A DNA stretch of 64,000 nucleotides from CAZNPH01 sp964574985 (GTDB taxonomy: Bacteria; Bacteroidota; Bacteroidia; Bacteroidales; SM23-62): the NCBI GenBank assembly GCA_964574985.1, contig CAZNPH010000003.1, positions 157,455-221,454 of the forward strand. The letters are read 5' to 3'. Shown piece by piece: positions 44,478 to 53,800 of the stretch. The notes beneath the pieces are model-generated. The model made no database searches. It was given only the letters and a program-made list of their open reading frames with translations, and had not been told where the DNA came from. Numbering within the stretch: the first letter of the stretch is position 1; every line of letters begins with the position of its first letter. Position numbers and translations under genes: made by a program.

Positions 44478-44765
44478 TTACCCTTTGACGTTTGCTTTCA
44501 CCTTTTGAACAAAAGACTTGGCAGGTTTGAACGAAGGAATGTAATGTTCAGGAATAATGATGGTGGTGTTTTTGGAAATATTCCTGGCCGTTTTCTTGGC
44601 CCGTTTTTTTACAATAAAACTGCCGAAACCCCTGAGATAAACGTTTTTATCCTTGACCAAAGAATCCTTGACCGTTTCCATAAATGCTTCAATGGTCTTT
44701 TGTACGGTAATTTTCTCAATTCCCGTATTCCTTGAGATCTCGTTTACAATATCCGCTTTTGTCAT
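44478..44765 (-). CDS. HU-family DNA-binding protein
   Basis: 95 aa. Nucleoid protein: MTKADIVNEISRNTGI, the FGSFIVKKRAKKTARNI saddle and the DNA-binding arm with a Pro tip replaced by the IPEHYIPSFKPAK segment. Homologue of the himD gene that lies next to mutY, ssb, gldE and gldD in Flavobacterium. Divergent from the mutY remnant. Confidence 0.93.
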   Translation of the reverse strand: MTKADIVNEISRNTGIEKITVQKTIEAFMETVKDSLVKDKNVYLRGFGSFIVKKRAKKTARNISKNTTIIIPEHYIPSFKPAKSFVQKVKANVKG

Positions 44766-44819
44766 TTTTAAAAAACTTTAATTATCAATATTTTACATTA
44801 ATATCTTCACTATGAGTTG

Positions 44820-44827
44820 CAAATATA
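44820..44827 (-). promoter_or_regulatory. -7 box for the HU gene (TATATTTG, minus strand)
   Basis: An exact TAnnTTTG match with about a 50-nt leader to the HU ATG. The nearest upstream TTG is 11 bp away, too close for a standard -33. Confidence 0.5.
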
Positions 44828-44844
44828 ATTGTTTCTGTCAATAA

Positions 44845-45219
44845 ATGAAATACAAATTCCATTATTTTTGGCTCATTGTGAAGAGTTTCAGCATAATCAT
44901 AAAGAACCGGAATCTTAAAAACCGCCGGAAACTGCCGTGGCGGAACTCGCGTGACCCTTATGTCATCCGGGTTTCGGAAGTTGTTCTTCAGCAAACCAGG
45001 GCATCCCGGGGAATCGGTTATTTCCATAGATTCATGAAAAAGTTTCCCGCGGTCATGAAAGCATGGCAGGGGTTGGGTTACTATTCCGGGGACAGCCTGC
45101 AGCCCTTATCGGGGCACAATCCGGTACACGCGGATCACTTCAAAGACATCCCGGTACCGCGGCTGATCGATTCATGGCTGAACAAAAACAAAATCGTCAG
45201 GGCATATTTTGCTTTGTGA
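44845..45219 (+). pseudogene. mutY: Decayed A/G-specific adenine glycosylase (mutY remnant)
   Basis: 124 codons against about 350 in an intact MutY. Recognisable: LPWRNSRDPYVIRVSEVVLQ followed by QTR (30-52, including the catalytic Glu45) and WQGLGYYS (74-81). About a dozen residues normally between FPxV and LWQGLGYY are missing, the sequence after residue 81 has lost similarity, and the helix-hairpin-helix with the catalytic Asp, the 4Fe-4S cysteines and the C-terminal domain are all gone. Position between HU and ssb is exactly where mutY lies in relatives. No other mutY is in the window. Confidence 0.85.
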
Positions 45220-45238
45220 ATTTTCGTATATACATTTG
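45207..45238 (+). promoter_or_regulatory. Promoter for ssb (TTTTG, 19 bp, TACATTTG)
   Basis: -33 TTTTG (45207-45211), 19-bp spacer, exact -7 TACATTTG (45231-45238): the best consensus promoter seen in this window. It overlaps the 3' end of the mutY remnant and leaves a leader of about 25 nt to ssb. Confidence 0.7.
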
Positions 45239-45267
45239 TATTTCGTGGACCTTTTAATGAACTTTCT

Positions 45268-45720
45268 ATGTCAGTCAATAAAGTAGTCCTGGTGGGCAAT
45301 GTGGGCAAGGATCCCGAGATCAGGTATCTTGAAAGCGGTACTGCGGTCTGCAATTTCCCGTTGGCTACCAGCGAAACATACAGGAACAAAGATGGTGAGC
45401 GGGTTACCACCACCGAATGGCACAACATTGTTCTGTGGAGAGGACTGGCAGAAATCGCAGACAAATATGTAAGGAAGGGTTCCCTGCTTTATATCGAAGG
45501 CAAGATCAGGACACGCTCCTGGGATGACCGGGAAGGCAACAAAAGATACATTACAGAGATCATTGGCGACAATATGCAAATGCTGGGCAAAAAAGCGGAA
45601 ACCGCTGAATCCGGCACCCAATCAGAACCGGGAACTGCAAAGGAAGATTCCGGTAAACAGGAAGAATCATTTGATGAACCCGACTCTTCCGAAGATGAGA
45701 ATGATGACCTTCCATTCTGA
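45268..45720 (+). CDS. ssb: Single-stranded DNA-binding protein
   Basis: 150 aa. OB fold (about 1-105; NKVVLVGNVGKDPEIRYL, TEWHNIVLW), acidic flexible tail and the protein-docking tip DDLPF. Part of the conserved HU-mutY-ssb-gldE-gldD locus of gliding Bacteroidota. Confidence 0.95.
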   Translation: MSVNKVVLVGNVGKDPEIRYLESGTAVCNFPLATSETYRNKDGERVTTTEWHNIVLWRGLAEIADKYVRKGSLLYIEGKIRTRSWDDREGNKRYITEIIGDNMQMLGKKAETAESGTQSEPGTAKEDSGKQEESFDEPDSSEDENDDLPF

Positions 45721-45744
45721 AAACCATTAAAATACCGAACCAGG

Positions 45745-47073
45745 TTGGACATAGAACCTCATGTACCAGTATTACTGACTGGTATTGACATCGCATTCAA
45801 ACCCTTTACCACAGGCATTCTGTTCGGAATATCGGCGGTGGTTGTTCTTTTATTCTTTTCTGCTGCCATTTCCGGTTCAGAGATTGCTTTTTTCTCCATT
45901 GGTCCGTCTGAAAAATCGGACCTGGAGGTCCGTCAGGGCAAAAAGCCGGGATTGGTGCTCAAATTGCTGAAAGAACCCGAACGGCTGCTGGCCACTATTC
46001 TCATCTCCAACAACTTCATCAATGTGGGCATCATCATCATTTCAAGCTATATTACTTACTCGATCATCGATTTCAGCAAATCAGCCGTTTTGGGCTTCAT
46101 ATTCCAGGTGATCGTGATCACATTTATCTTGTTGCTTTTCGGGGAAATTTTACCCAAAATATTTGCAAACCACAATCCCCTGAGTTTCTCATGTGCAATG
46201 GCTTTCCCCCTTTATTACCTGAAGGAGTTTTTCAAACCTGTCAGCACCTTCCTGATCAGGTCAGGCAACCTGGTCAGCCAAAAGCTCAGGAAAAAACGCC
46301 AGAATCTTTCCATGGATGAAATATCCGATGCCCTCGAGCTTACTTCGGACGACATAAAGGAAGACAAGAACATTCTTGAAGGGATCGTCAAGTTTTCAAA
46401 CATTGACGTGAAGGAGATCATGAAACCCAGGATCGATGTGGTGGCAACCGATATCAAGGCCAAACCGGGCAATCTGATCAAGATGGTGGTCGATTCCGGT
46501 TATTCGAGGATCCCGGTTTACGAAGAAACCTTTGACAATACACGTGGCATTTTGTATATCAAGGACCTTCTGCCCCACTTGCATAAAAAAGACAATTTCA
46601 AGTGGCAATCACTGATCCGGCCGCCCTATTTTGTGCCGGAAAACAAAAAGATCAGTGACCTGCTTCACGAATTTCAGATGAAAAAGATCCACATGGCAAT
46701 CGTGGTTGACGAATTCGGCGGAGCCAACGGCATCATAACCCTTGAAGACATCATTGAAGAAATCGTGGGCGACATTATTGATGAATCCGATGAAAAGGAA
46801 ATCCTCTATACGCAAATCGATGGCCAGAATTATCTGTTCAACGGAAAGATCCTGCTGAATGACTTTTACAGAATCATCGATGCACCCGATGACATCTTCA
46901 GGGAAGTAAAAGGAGATGCAGACACACTGGCAGGTCTGATCCTTGAGCTCAAGGGGGAAATCCCTGCCAGAGGCGAAGTAATCCCATACAGAAATCTGAA
47001 GTTCATTATAGAAGCAGTGGACAGGAGAAGGATCAAATCGATTAAAGTAACCATCAAGAAACCGTTCGAATAA
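45745..47073 (+). CDS. gldE: Gliding motility/T9SS membrane protein GldE
   Basis: 442 aa starting at TTG 45745. CNNM/CorC-like: N-terminal membrane domain (about 15-190, four helices with ISNNFINVG and FGEILPKIFANH), two CBS domains (about 205-335; RIDVVATDI, HMAIVVDEFGGANG) and a C-terminal transporter-associated domain (about 350-440; GDADTLAGLILEL). Required with GldD for gliding and T9SS function in Flavobacterium. No ATG fits the conserved start. Confidence 0.92.
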   Translation: MDIEPHVPVLLTGIDIAFKPFTTGILFGISAVVVLLFFSAAISGSEIAFFSIGPSEKSDLEVRQGKKPGLVLKLLKEPERLLATILISNNFINVGIIIISSYITYSIIDFSKSAVLGFIFQVIVITFILLLFGEILPKIFANHNPLSFSCAMAFPLYYLKEFFKPVSTFLIRSGNLVSQKLRKKRQNLSMDEISDALELTSDDIKEDKNILEGIVKFSNIDVKEIMKPRIDVVATDIKAKPGNLIKMVVDSGYSRIPVYEETFDNTRGILYIKDLLPHLHKKDNFKWQSLIRPPYFVPENKKISDLLHEFQMKKIHMAIVVDEFGGANGIITLEDIIEEIVGDIIDESDEKEILYTQIDGQNYLFNGKILLNDFYRIIDAPDDIFREVKGDADTLAGLILELKGEIPARGEVIPYRNLKFIIEAVDRRRIKSIKVTIKKPFE

Positions 47074-47088
47074 ATAAAAAACCCAGCC

Positions 47089-47691
47089 ATGTACCGTAAT
47101 ATTATTTGCTGGCTGGCCCGACCGGTCATATTGCTGCTCATCAGTGCCCTGGCATTTTCCTGCAAAAGCAAATTCACACCCAAACCCAGGGGATATCTGA
47201 GAATTGATTTCCCCGAAAAAAAATACCGTAAATTTGACAGCATCTGTCCCTTTGTCTTCGAATATCCCGTATACGCAAAGATCATCCCCTATACCAGGGA
47301 TGGCGGAGAACCCTGCTGGATGGATATCTTTTTCCCGGCATATGACGGAAATATCCACATCAGCTATAAAAGAATTCATGATAACTTGTCTGAATACACT
47401 GAAGACAGCAGAACCCTTGCCTACAAGCATACCATCCGGGCTGATGCGATCCGTGAAAAAGTATTTTCGAAACCTGCAGGGGAGGTATACGGACTGCTGT
47501 ACGACATCAAAGGGAACGCGGCTTCAAATATGCAATTTTACCTGACCGACAGCACAGATCATTTCCTCCGGGGCTCCTTGTATCTCAACGTTACACCCGA
47601 TGCAGATTCCCTGGCTCCGGTCATCGATTTCCTGCAAAAAGACGTGCTGCATCTGATGGAAACATTTCAATGGAAAGACCAGCGCAAATAA
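47089..47691 (+). CDS. gldD: Gliding motility lipoprotein GldD
   Basis: 200 aa. Lipoprotein signal with Cys25 in AFSCKSK, then the family segment PKPRGYLRIDFPEKKYRKFD and CPFVFEYPVYAKI. Envelope lipoprotein essential for gliding and T9SS in Flavobacterium. 15 nt after gldE. Confidence 0.93.
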   Translation: MYRNIICWLARPVILLLISALAFSCKSKFTPKPRGYLRIDFPEKKYRKFDSICPFVFEYPVYAKIIPYTRDGGEPCWMDIFFPAYDGNIHISYKRIHDNLSEYTEDSRTLAYKHTIRADAIREKVFSKPAGEVYGLLYDIKGNAASNMQFYLTDSTDHFLRGSLYLNVTPDADSLAPVIDFLQKDVLHLMETFQWKDQRK

Positions 47692-47728
47692 ATATATTAT
47701 TAAATTAACGTGCACGAAAACATTGATT

Positions 47729-48361
47729 ATGGGCCTGGTGTTCCACAAACATATGAAACAGGGCTGTGATCTCGGAATATGGGAGATCAATGAAGATTAT
47801 CACAGCCTGAAAAAGGATTGTACCCTGAATGATCAGGATATCCTGATCCTGGAGGGTTTCAGGAACCCTAACCGCAAACTGGAATGGCTGAGCGTAAGAA
47901 ACCTGGTCACCCGTATGACGGGAAAAGAAAACAGGATCATTTACAATAAAGAGCGCAAGCCATTTCTTGAAAACGACTCCTGCAACTTAAGTATTTCTCA
48001 TTCCAACCGTTTTACCTCAATATTAATGAGTAAAATCAGGCGGGTGGGGATCGATCTTGAATATATGTCTCACCGCATCAGTAAGATCGAGGATAAATTC
48101 ATCCATCCCCGGGAAAAAGTTGCCGATGATCCCCTCCTGATGTCTTATCATTTATATATTCATTGGTGTGCCAAGGAAGCCCTTTATAAAATCAATGACA
48201 AAAAGGGACTGAACTTCAAAAAAAACCTGATCATCGATCCCTTTATGCCTGAAGATTCGGGCATATTGCACGGAAAAGCCGTCCTGCCGGAAAGAACGGA
48301 AACATTCAACCTGAACTATTTCCGGATGGATAATTACATCATTGTCTGGTGCTGCAAATGA
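47729..48361 (+). CDS. 4'-phosphopantetheinyl transferase superfamily protein
   Basis: 210 aa from the ATG at 47729. Moves the phosphopantetheine arm from CoA to carrier proteins. Seen: SISHSNRFTSIL, metal-binding GIDLE and WCAKEALYK. Sfp-like size. Placement after gldD is common in Bacteroidota; the carrier-protein partner is not in the window. Overlaps the next gene by ATGA. Confidence 0.88.
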   Translation: MGLVFHKHMKQGCDLGIWEINEDYHSLKKDCTLNDQDILILEGFRNPNRKLEWLSVRNLVTRMTGKENRIIYNKERKPFLENDSCNLSISHSNRFTSILMSKIRRVGIDLEYMSHRISKIEDKFIHPREKVADDPLLMSYHLYIHWCAKEALYKINDKKGLNFKKNLIIDPFMPEDSGILHGKAVLPERTETFNLNYFRMDNYIIVWCCK

Positions 48362-49086
48362 TCTATACGGACATCATAGAAAAAAGCCAGAAAAAGAAAC
48401 TGATCGGGATCCTGATCGATCCGGATGAATATGATCCGGCCTCCCTGGGGATAATCTCAAGGGATATCGAACAATCGGGAATCGATTATATCCTGGTGGG
48501 CGGCAGCCTGGTTTCCACATCTGTGGATGAATCGGTCAAAACCATGAAGGAATATACAAAATGTCCGGTTCTTCTTTTTCCGGGCAATGTATTGCAAATA
48601 TCCGGAAATGCGGATGGCATTCTGTTGCTGTGCCTGATCTCGGGCAGAAATCCCGAATACCTGATCGGGAATCATGTAACCGCAGCGCCCTTGCTCAGAA
48701 AAAGCGGTCTGGAGGTTATTCCCACCGGATATATCCTGATCGAGAACGGCAGGACCACATCGGTCGAATATGTCACCAATACCAAACCCATTCCCGCCGG
48801 CAAAACAGATCTGGTCACTGCAACCGCCATGGCCGGTGAAATGCTCGGCCACAAGTTAATATATTTGGAAGCCGGGAGCGGTGCAGAAAACTATGTCAAA
48901 ACACATTTGATCCGGGAAGTCAGAAAAAGCATTTCAATTCCTTTGATCGTAGGGGGAGGGATCAGAAACAGAGCTGCCATTGAAGCAGTATTGGAGGCCG
49001 GAGCGGATATGGTGGTCATTGGGAATGCCATCCAGGAAGATCCTTCTTTCATCAGCTCCCTTTCCGCAATCAATAAGGGCGGATGA
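48358..49086 (+). CDS. Geranylgeranylglyceryl phosphate synthase-family protein
   Basis: 242 aa from the ATG at 48358 (ATGA overlap with the transferase gene). TIM barrel: LIGILIDPDEYDP, DYILVGGSLVS, FPGNVLQIS, PTGYILIENG, YLEAGSGA and VGGGIRN. Archaeal members make the first ether-lipid bond; bacterial group II enzymes, including Flavobacterium, are active prenylglyceryl phosphate synthases, but their physiological lipid is unresolved. Confidence 0.9.
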   Translation: MIYTDIIEKSQKKKLIGILIDPDEYDPASLGIISRDIEQSGIDYILVGGSLVSTSVDESVKTMKEYTKCPVLLFPGNVLQISGNADGILLLCLISGRNPEYLIGNHVTAAPLLRKSGLEVIPTGYILIENGRTTSVEYVTNTKPIPAGKTDLVTATAMAGEMLGHKLIYLEAGSGAENYVKTHLIREVRKSISIPLIVGGGIRNRAAIEAVLEAGADMVVIGNAIQEDPSFISSLSAINKGG

Positions 49087-49106
49087 TAGGGACATCACGG
49101 TCATGC

Positions 49107-50762
49107 TCATTCCAGAATTTCCAGGATCACTTCTCCGGAAGCAGTATTGGGAAATGCTATATTCAGAAAGGTGCACAGGGTGGGAGCAATATCGGTCATG
49201 CTTACCAGGCGGTTGATAACCTTCCTTTTGATCTTCCACCCGTACCAGATCAGGGGAACATGATCTTCGGGGGAATAGGAAGGATCCTTTTCGTACCAGC
49301 CGGGAGAAAGGCTGATGATCACATCACCCGATCGTTTCTGATGAAATCCGTTTTGCATTTCTGAAAGAATCCCTTTGGTAAACTCCCCGGATTGCAGGGA
49401 ATAAGCAGTCGCCGCATTTGAAATGCCTTCAAACTGAATCATAAACATGGCCACCCTTTCCTGAAAATCTTCCAGGTCAAGATTGGAATCCTCGATCAGT
49501 TCGCGGTTCAGATATATCTGCCGGGCATGGTAATATTTTACCCATGTACCTTTTCCGTAAACAATGTTCAGATAACTTGACAGCAATGAAACGGCCGCGT
49601 CCTGATTGAATTCGCCGGCGGGAATCCCGAGCTTGTTCAGCCACCCGTGGCCATACGAGGCACCGGAATCGGCCGTAAGAAATATCAGTGTATTTTCAAG
49701 TCCGACCTCCTGATCGAGGAACCCGAAAAAATGCGCGAGCTCCCGGTCCATCCGCAGGAATGCATCCAGCGCTTCGGGCGAACCTGCTCCGAATAAACGG
49801 TTGATCTCCCCGGTTGCATTGAGTCCTATCGCCAGATAATCGGTATGCCGGTCACTCCCAAGCTCCTCATTGATGACCGTTGCAATGGCAAAATCCAGGG
49901 TGAGGGTATTGCCGAAAGGGGTGGACATGAGCAGTGAGTAATCCCTGTACCCTTTTCTGCCCGTGCTGAGTTTCCCCAGATCATATGGAAAAGCATTACG
50001 GCCCTTTATACCCGTTTCATTGTCCGGATCTTTGTATAAATGCCCGGGACACTCAACCGGAAGCGGCAAGGGCTTCCAGATCCTGTCCAGGTAAGAAGCG
50101 GCAAGGTTTTTTTCATTGAATCCCCTGACCCAGTCCGGCAAGGAATCAGCATAATAACTGCTCGTCAGCCATTTCCCGCTCTCCCCGTCATACCAATATG
50201 CTGCATTGGCCGTATGACCTGCAGACAGGATGGCCGCACTGTGGTCCGCCGCGATCCCGATCACCCGGGAACGGAATGAACCGGATATCCTCAATTCGTC
50301 CGCGAAGGTTCCGGCCAGCAGTTTTCCGGGCGAGAAGCGCCCTGCCGGATAAGGCCCCTCAACAGTATACATGTTCTCATCCTCCACGCAATAAACCACC
50401 TCATCCCTGAGTCCGTCATACCAGCTGCGGGCAATGATGCCATGAAAAGCCGGAAACGCACCCGTGGATATGGTTGCATGTCCGACAGCGGTTTCATTGA
50501 CCGGATACTGATAACCGGCATTTCTGCAAAAAGTGCCTCCATCCGTCAACCTGCTGAAACCACCTTCAGCCAGTTGGTCCCGGTATCTGAATATCTGGTC
50601 GGTCCTCATCTGTTCGATCACTATTCCCACCACCAGCTTCGGCTTCTCCGGGGGAATGCCCCTGACTTCCCGGGAAAATGCGGGATAATTTCCGCAAAAC
50701 CACAGGCACATTACGGAAAAAAAACAAGCGATCCTGAAAGCACATGTGAACATAATATACAC
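49107..50762 (-). CDS. Alkaline-phosphatase-superfamily protein with degenerate metal site (PafA-like)
   Basis: 551 aa, exported (hydrophobic 8-24). Overall PafA-like: VVGIVIEQMRTD near 44-55, NETAVGHATISTG with nucleophile-position Thr91, LTADSGASYGH near 362-372 and DHVPLIWYGW near the end. By alignment to PafA, several zinc ligands are altered: the Asp of the VVDQMR-type motif is Glu50; the D-x3-H pair is Gly318/Arg322; the Asp-His pair is Asp365-Ser366; and the late HG motif reads SPGW. Probably not a normal phosphatase; it may bind rather than cleave. The alignment was by eye. Confidence 0.8.
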   Translation of the reverse strand: MYIMFTCAFRIACFFSVMCLWFCGNYPAFSREVRGIPPEKPKLVVGIVIEQMRTDQIFRYRDQLAEGGFSRLTDGGTFCRNAGYQYPVNETAVGHATISTGAFPAFHGIIARSWYDGLRDEVVYCVEDENMYTVEGPYPAGRFSPGKLLAGTFADELRISGSFRSRVIGIAADHSAAILSAGHTANAAYWYDGESGKWLTSSYYADSLPDWVRGFNEKNLAASYLDRIWKPLPLPVECPGHLYKDPDNETGIKGRNAFPYDLGKLSTGRKGYRDYSLLMSTPFGNTLTLDFAIATVINEELGSDRHTDYLAIGLNATGEINRLFGAGSPEALDAFLRMDRELAHFFGFLDQEVGLENTLIFLTADSGASYGHGWLNKLGIPAGEFNQDAAVSLLSSYLNIVYGKGTWVKYYHARQIYLNRELIEDSNLDLEDFQERVAMFMIQFEGISNAATAYSLQSGEFTKGILSEMQNGFHQKRSGDVIISLSPGWYEKDPSYSPEDHVPLIWYGWKIKRKVINRLVSMTDIAPTLCTFLNIAFPNTASGEVILEILE

Positions 50763-50798
50763 GAAATATCCGCAAAAGTAATCAAAGTTTTTAACCTC

Positions 50799-52517
50799 CT
50801 AAAACCTTCGCGGTATTCTTAAAAGCAGGATTTCCATGGTTCGCCGGGGCGTAATGATCATGCAGATATACATGCGGGACGTATTTCCGGGAGGATTGAA
50901 TTTAAATTCGTTGATACCCGGAAGATAATAGCGTCCAATGCTTTCTGCCACCAGCTTCCCGGTCATGCCGTATATGCGTATGTCTGCACGTGAACCGTGT
51001 TCCATGCGGAAACGGATGATGGTATTCACGGGGAACGGATTGGGATAGGCCATGATGATTGTCTCTTTTGGAAGCGAATCCGGAAGTATTTCCAGCGGGA
51101 AAACCGCCTCTGCCGCCTCACCGGAATGTACCCGCACGCCGGAAAAAAGCTTTTCCCTGTACCCCTCTGCACTGACTTTCAATTGATATGACCCTTCTTC
51201 CAGGAGCCTGATGAACCTGCCCGTCAATGAATCGGCATATACATACGAATGATCTGCATCGTGACCGGGAATTTCGATCAGTGCCCCAACCGGTTCTCCG
51301 GTGTCGGCATCTTCGACCCGGCCATGTATTCCGGAGAAGGTTTGTTCCATGTATTGGATAAGGGACCGGTAATTCCACTGCCAGAAAGAATCCAGATGGC
51401 CGGGGTCCGGGATTTTCCGGTCACTGAGCTCCATGGTAACTTCCCTCCCGTACAAAAAGTAATTCACATAATCCTGTCTTCCACCCTGAATGGAGTACCA
51501 GTCAAATCCATTGGTAATGCCGTTATGGAAACCGGTCATACAGTCCGGGTTGTACCTATGCAGGGTATCTACATAGGAGCGGGCCAACGTCCGGTACCAT
51601 TTGTCATCCGGATGCAGCCTTGCCCAGGTATCCCAGGGATAATTGATCACTTCTGCACCGGTATGGATATTTGCAGAAAGAACCGGTCTGATCCTTTTCA
51701 TGAAATCCATCATGGCAATGGTTTCCGGCTGCCACGATTCTCCGTCCGGATTCTGACCGGCCCCGGGATCCGGGAAATTTCTGTTCAGGTCAATTCCGTT
51801 GGAATTGAACCTGATCGATCCGTACACGCTTGTATCGCTTAAAAAATATGTGCCGTCAGGATTGGCCAGGGGATTGATCCATATCTCGAGTTTGTTTACC
51901 AGTCTTGCGATCCTGGCATCCCGGTCATACCGGGTCAAAAGATGAGATATGAGTCTGGACAGCAACACAAAACCAAGCGTTTCGTCACCATGCATGGTGG
52001 ATGTATAAAAAAAAGAGGGTTCCCCCTCATCTTTTCCCGGATGATCCGTAATCTTCATGCAAAGCAGGTCCTTTCCCCTGACCGAAGTACCGATTTTTTC
52101 CAGCCTGCAGATTCCGGGAAATGAATCCGCCATAGCCTGCATAAAGGAACAATATTCCCGGTAACCCGGATAGGCATTTACAAATACTTGTCTTGTTTCA
52201 CCTTCAGGAACTGCCAGTCTGTTTTTTAGTGAAGGAGGCCTCAAAACCTCTAACGGCAATCCCATTTCCCGGATACGCTCCGGATCCCCCCGGCCGGCAT
52301 AAAGCCATACCCTGTTCCCTTCAACTTTGTCCACGGAATGGCAACCGGCCAGAACATCCAGCTGACCGGGACGTTTCAGCAGAACGGAAACATACGCCTC
52401 ACCCCGTTCGGACAAATATATTTGCAGACTGTCATCCCGGATTTTCAGTTTTGTTTGCGCACCGGCCAGAGTACCCAGCAGGAAAAAAATATAAAGGAAA
52501 CAAACGGTTCTTTTCAT
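50799..52517 (-). CDS. M14 zinc carboxypeptidase with type A T9SS sorting domain
   Basis: 572 aa. Signal peptide (cut near AGAQ), propeptide-like region (about 22-110), then the peptidase with zinc ligands His176 and Glu179 (HGDE) and His285 (NIHTG), and catalytic Glu363 (TMELSD). A CnaB/carboxypeptidase-regulatory-like domain (about 395-480) and a type A C-terminal domain (AYPNPF onward) follow. The protein is therefore expected at the cell surface or outside. Its substrate peptides are unknown. Confidence 0.92.
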   Translation of the reverse strand: MKRTVCFLYIFFLLGTLAGAQTKLKIRDDSLQIYLSERGEAYVSVLLKRPGQLDVLAGCHSVDKVEGNRVWLYAGRGDPERIREMGLPLEVLRPPSLKNRLAVPEGETRQVFVNAYPGYREYCSFMQAMADSFPGICRLEKIGTSVRGKDLLCMKITDHPGKDEGEPSFFYTSTMHGDETLGFVLLSRLISHLLTRYDRDARIARLVNKLEIWINPLANPDGTYFLSDTSVYGSIRFNSNGIDLNRNFPDPGAGQNPDGESWQPETIAMMDFMKRIRPVLSANIHTGAEVINYPWDTWARLHPDDKWYRTLARSYVDTLHRYNPDCMTGFHNGITNGFDWYSIQGGRQDYVNYFLYGREVTMELSDRKIPDPGHLDSFWQWNYRSLIQYMEQTFSGIHGRVEDADTGEPVGALIEIPGHDADHSYVYADSLTGRFIRLLEEGSYQLKVSAEGYREKLFSGVRVHSGEAAEAVFPLEILPDSLPKETIIMAYPNPFPVNTIIRFRMEHGSRADIRIYGMTGKLVAESIGRYYLPGINEFKFNPPGNTSRMYICMIITPRRTMEILLLRIPRRF

Positions 52518-52538
52518 GGCCGGTGGTACATTGAAGGC

Positions 52539-53639
52539 TTAAATGTTGAACCGGACATGCAGGATGTCGCCGTCCCGGACCACATAATTTTTCCCTTCCA
52601 CGGACAATTTACCTGCTTCACGGCAGGCAGGTTCCGATCCGTATTGTATAAAGTCAGGGTAATGGATGACTTCTGCCCGGATAAATCCACGCTCCATGTC
52701 ACTGTGAATGACCCCCGCGGCCTGGCTTGCAGTCATTCCCTTCTTCAGGGTCCATGCCCGCAATTCTTTTTCACCCGCTGCCGTAAAAAAGGAGATCAGG
52801 TTCAACAAGGAATATGCACTGCGCACCAGTTTATTGACACCGGGTTCGGACAAACCCGCGTCTTCCAGAAAAGCCTTCCTGTCTTCCCCCGAATCCAGTT
52901 CGGTGATTTCGGCCTCAAGGGCAGCCGCAATGACAAGCGGCTCTGCATCCTGATCTTTCAGGTATTCGCTGACCTGCCTGACATATTGATTTTCACCGGA
53001 GAGGGATTTTTCATCCACATTGCATACATACAAAACGGGTTTGCCGGTAAGTAAAAAAAGATCATCAATATATTTCTTATGTTCAGGATCATCCGGTATT
53101 TCCGAAACAGGCCTCAATGATTCCAGGTGCTTTTTATACAGGTCCAGTATCTCCACGGCCCTGGCTGCTTCCTTATCCCCGGCTTTTGCTGTTTTCCGGT
53201 ATTTATCAATTTTTTTCTCAACAGTCTCCAGGTCCTTGACCTGCAATTCCAGATTGACGGTCTCAACATCCCTGACAGGATCCACCGAACCTTCGATGTG
53301 AGGAAGACCTGGATGGTCAAAGCACCGGACGACATGCAGCAAGGCATCGGTTTGCCCGATGTCCGACAAAAAACGGTTCCCCACTCCCTCCCCCTTGCCG
53401 GCGCCTTTTGTCAGGCCTGGAATATCCACAATTTCAACGGTGGCCGGTGTGGTTTTCTGCGGTTTGATTATTTCTGCAATCTTGTACAATCTCTCATCCG
53501 GAACATGGACCATGCCAATATTCGAATGTTTTGAACTGAAGGCAAAATCTGTGGTTTCAGCTTTCTTGCCGGAGATGCAATTGAACAGGGTTGTTTTTCC
53601 TGAATTGGCTATTCCAATGATGCCGCATTTCAATCCCAT
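52539..53639 (-). CDS. ychF: Redox-regulated ATPase YchF
   Basis: 366 aa. Obg-related P-loop protein that uses ATP; GIIGIANSGKTTLFN (P-loop), DIPGLTKGAGKGEGVGN (G3), coiled-coil insert (about 130-180) and a TGS domain (from about 282) ending in DILHVRFN. Associates with ribosomes and stress response. Confidence 0.95.
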   Translation of the reverse strand: MGLKCGIIGIANSGKTTLFNCISGKKAETTDFAFSSKHSNIGMVHVPDERLYKIAEIIKPQKTTPATVEIVDIPGLTKGAGKGEGVGNRFLSDIGQTDALLHVVRCFDHPGLPHIEGSVDPVRDVETVNLELQVKDLETVEKKIDKYRKTAKAGDKEAARAVEILDLYKKHLESLRPVSEIPDDPEHKKYIDDLFLLTGKPVLYVCNVDEKSLSGENQYVRQVSEYLKDQDAEPLVIAAALEAEITELDSGEDRKAFLEDAGLSEPGVNKLVRSAYSLLNLISFFTAAGEKELRAWTLKKGMTASQAAGVIHSDMERGFIRAEVIHYPDFIQYGSEPACREAGKLSVEGKNYVVRDGDILHVRFNI

Positions 53640-53656
53640 GGCCTGGTTTTTAATTT

Positions 53657-53664
53657 CAAAAATA
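53657..53664 (-). promoter_or_regulatory. -7 box for ychF (TATTTTTG, minus strand)
   Basis: An exact TAnnTTTG match 18 bp before ychF. The rest of the 161-bp gap before transketolase holds only a small CCGGG/CCCGG hairpin. Confidence 0.45.
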
Positions 53665-53800
53665 CGGTTTTTCAGTAATTATACCTGCCGGGTAATCCCG
53701 GTTGCCACAATTGACTTTTAGCAAAAAATAACAAACATATCAGGATGATACCAATAAAAACGGTAATTTTATGGCCTGAATTTCCAAACAAAAACAGCTT

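Noticed and set aside
44845..45219. A short functional MutY-like glycosylase
   Set aside because: Essential catalytic Asp, helix-hairpin-helix and iron-sulfur cysteines are missing and the sequence after WQGLGYYS has lost similarity; a relic is the better reading.
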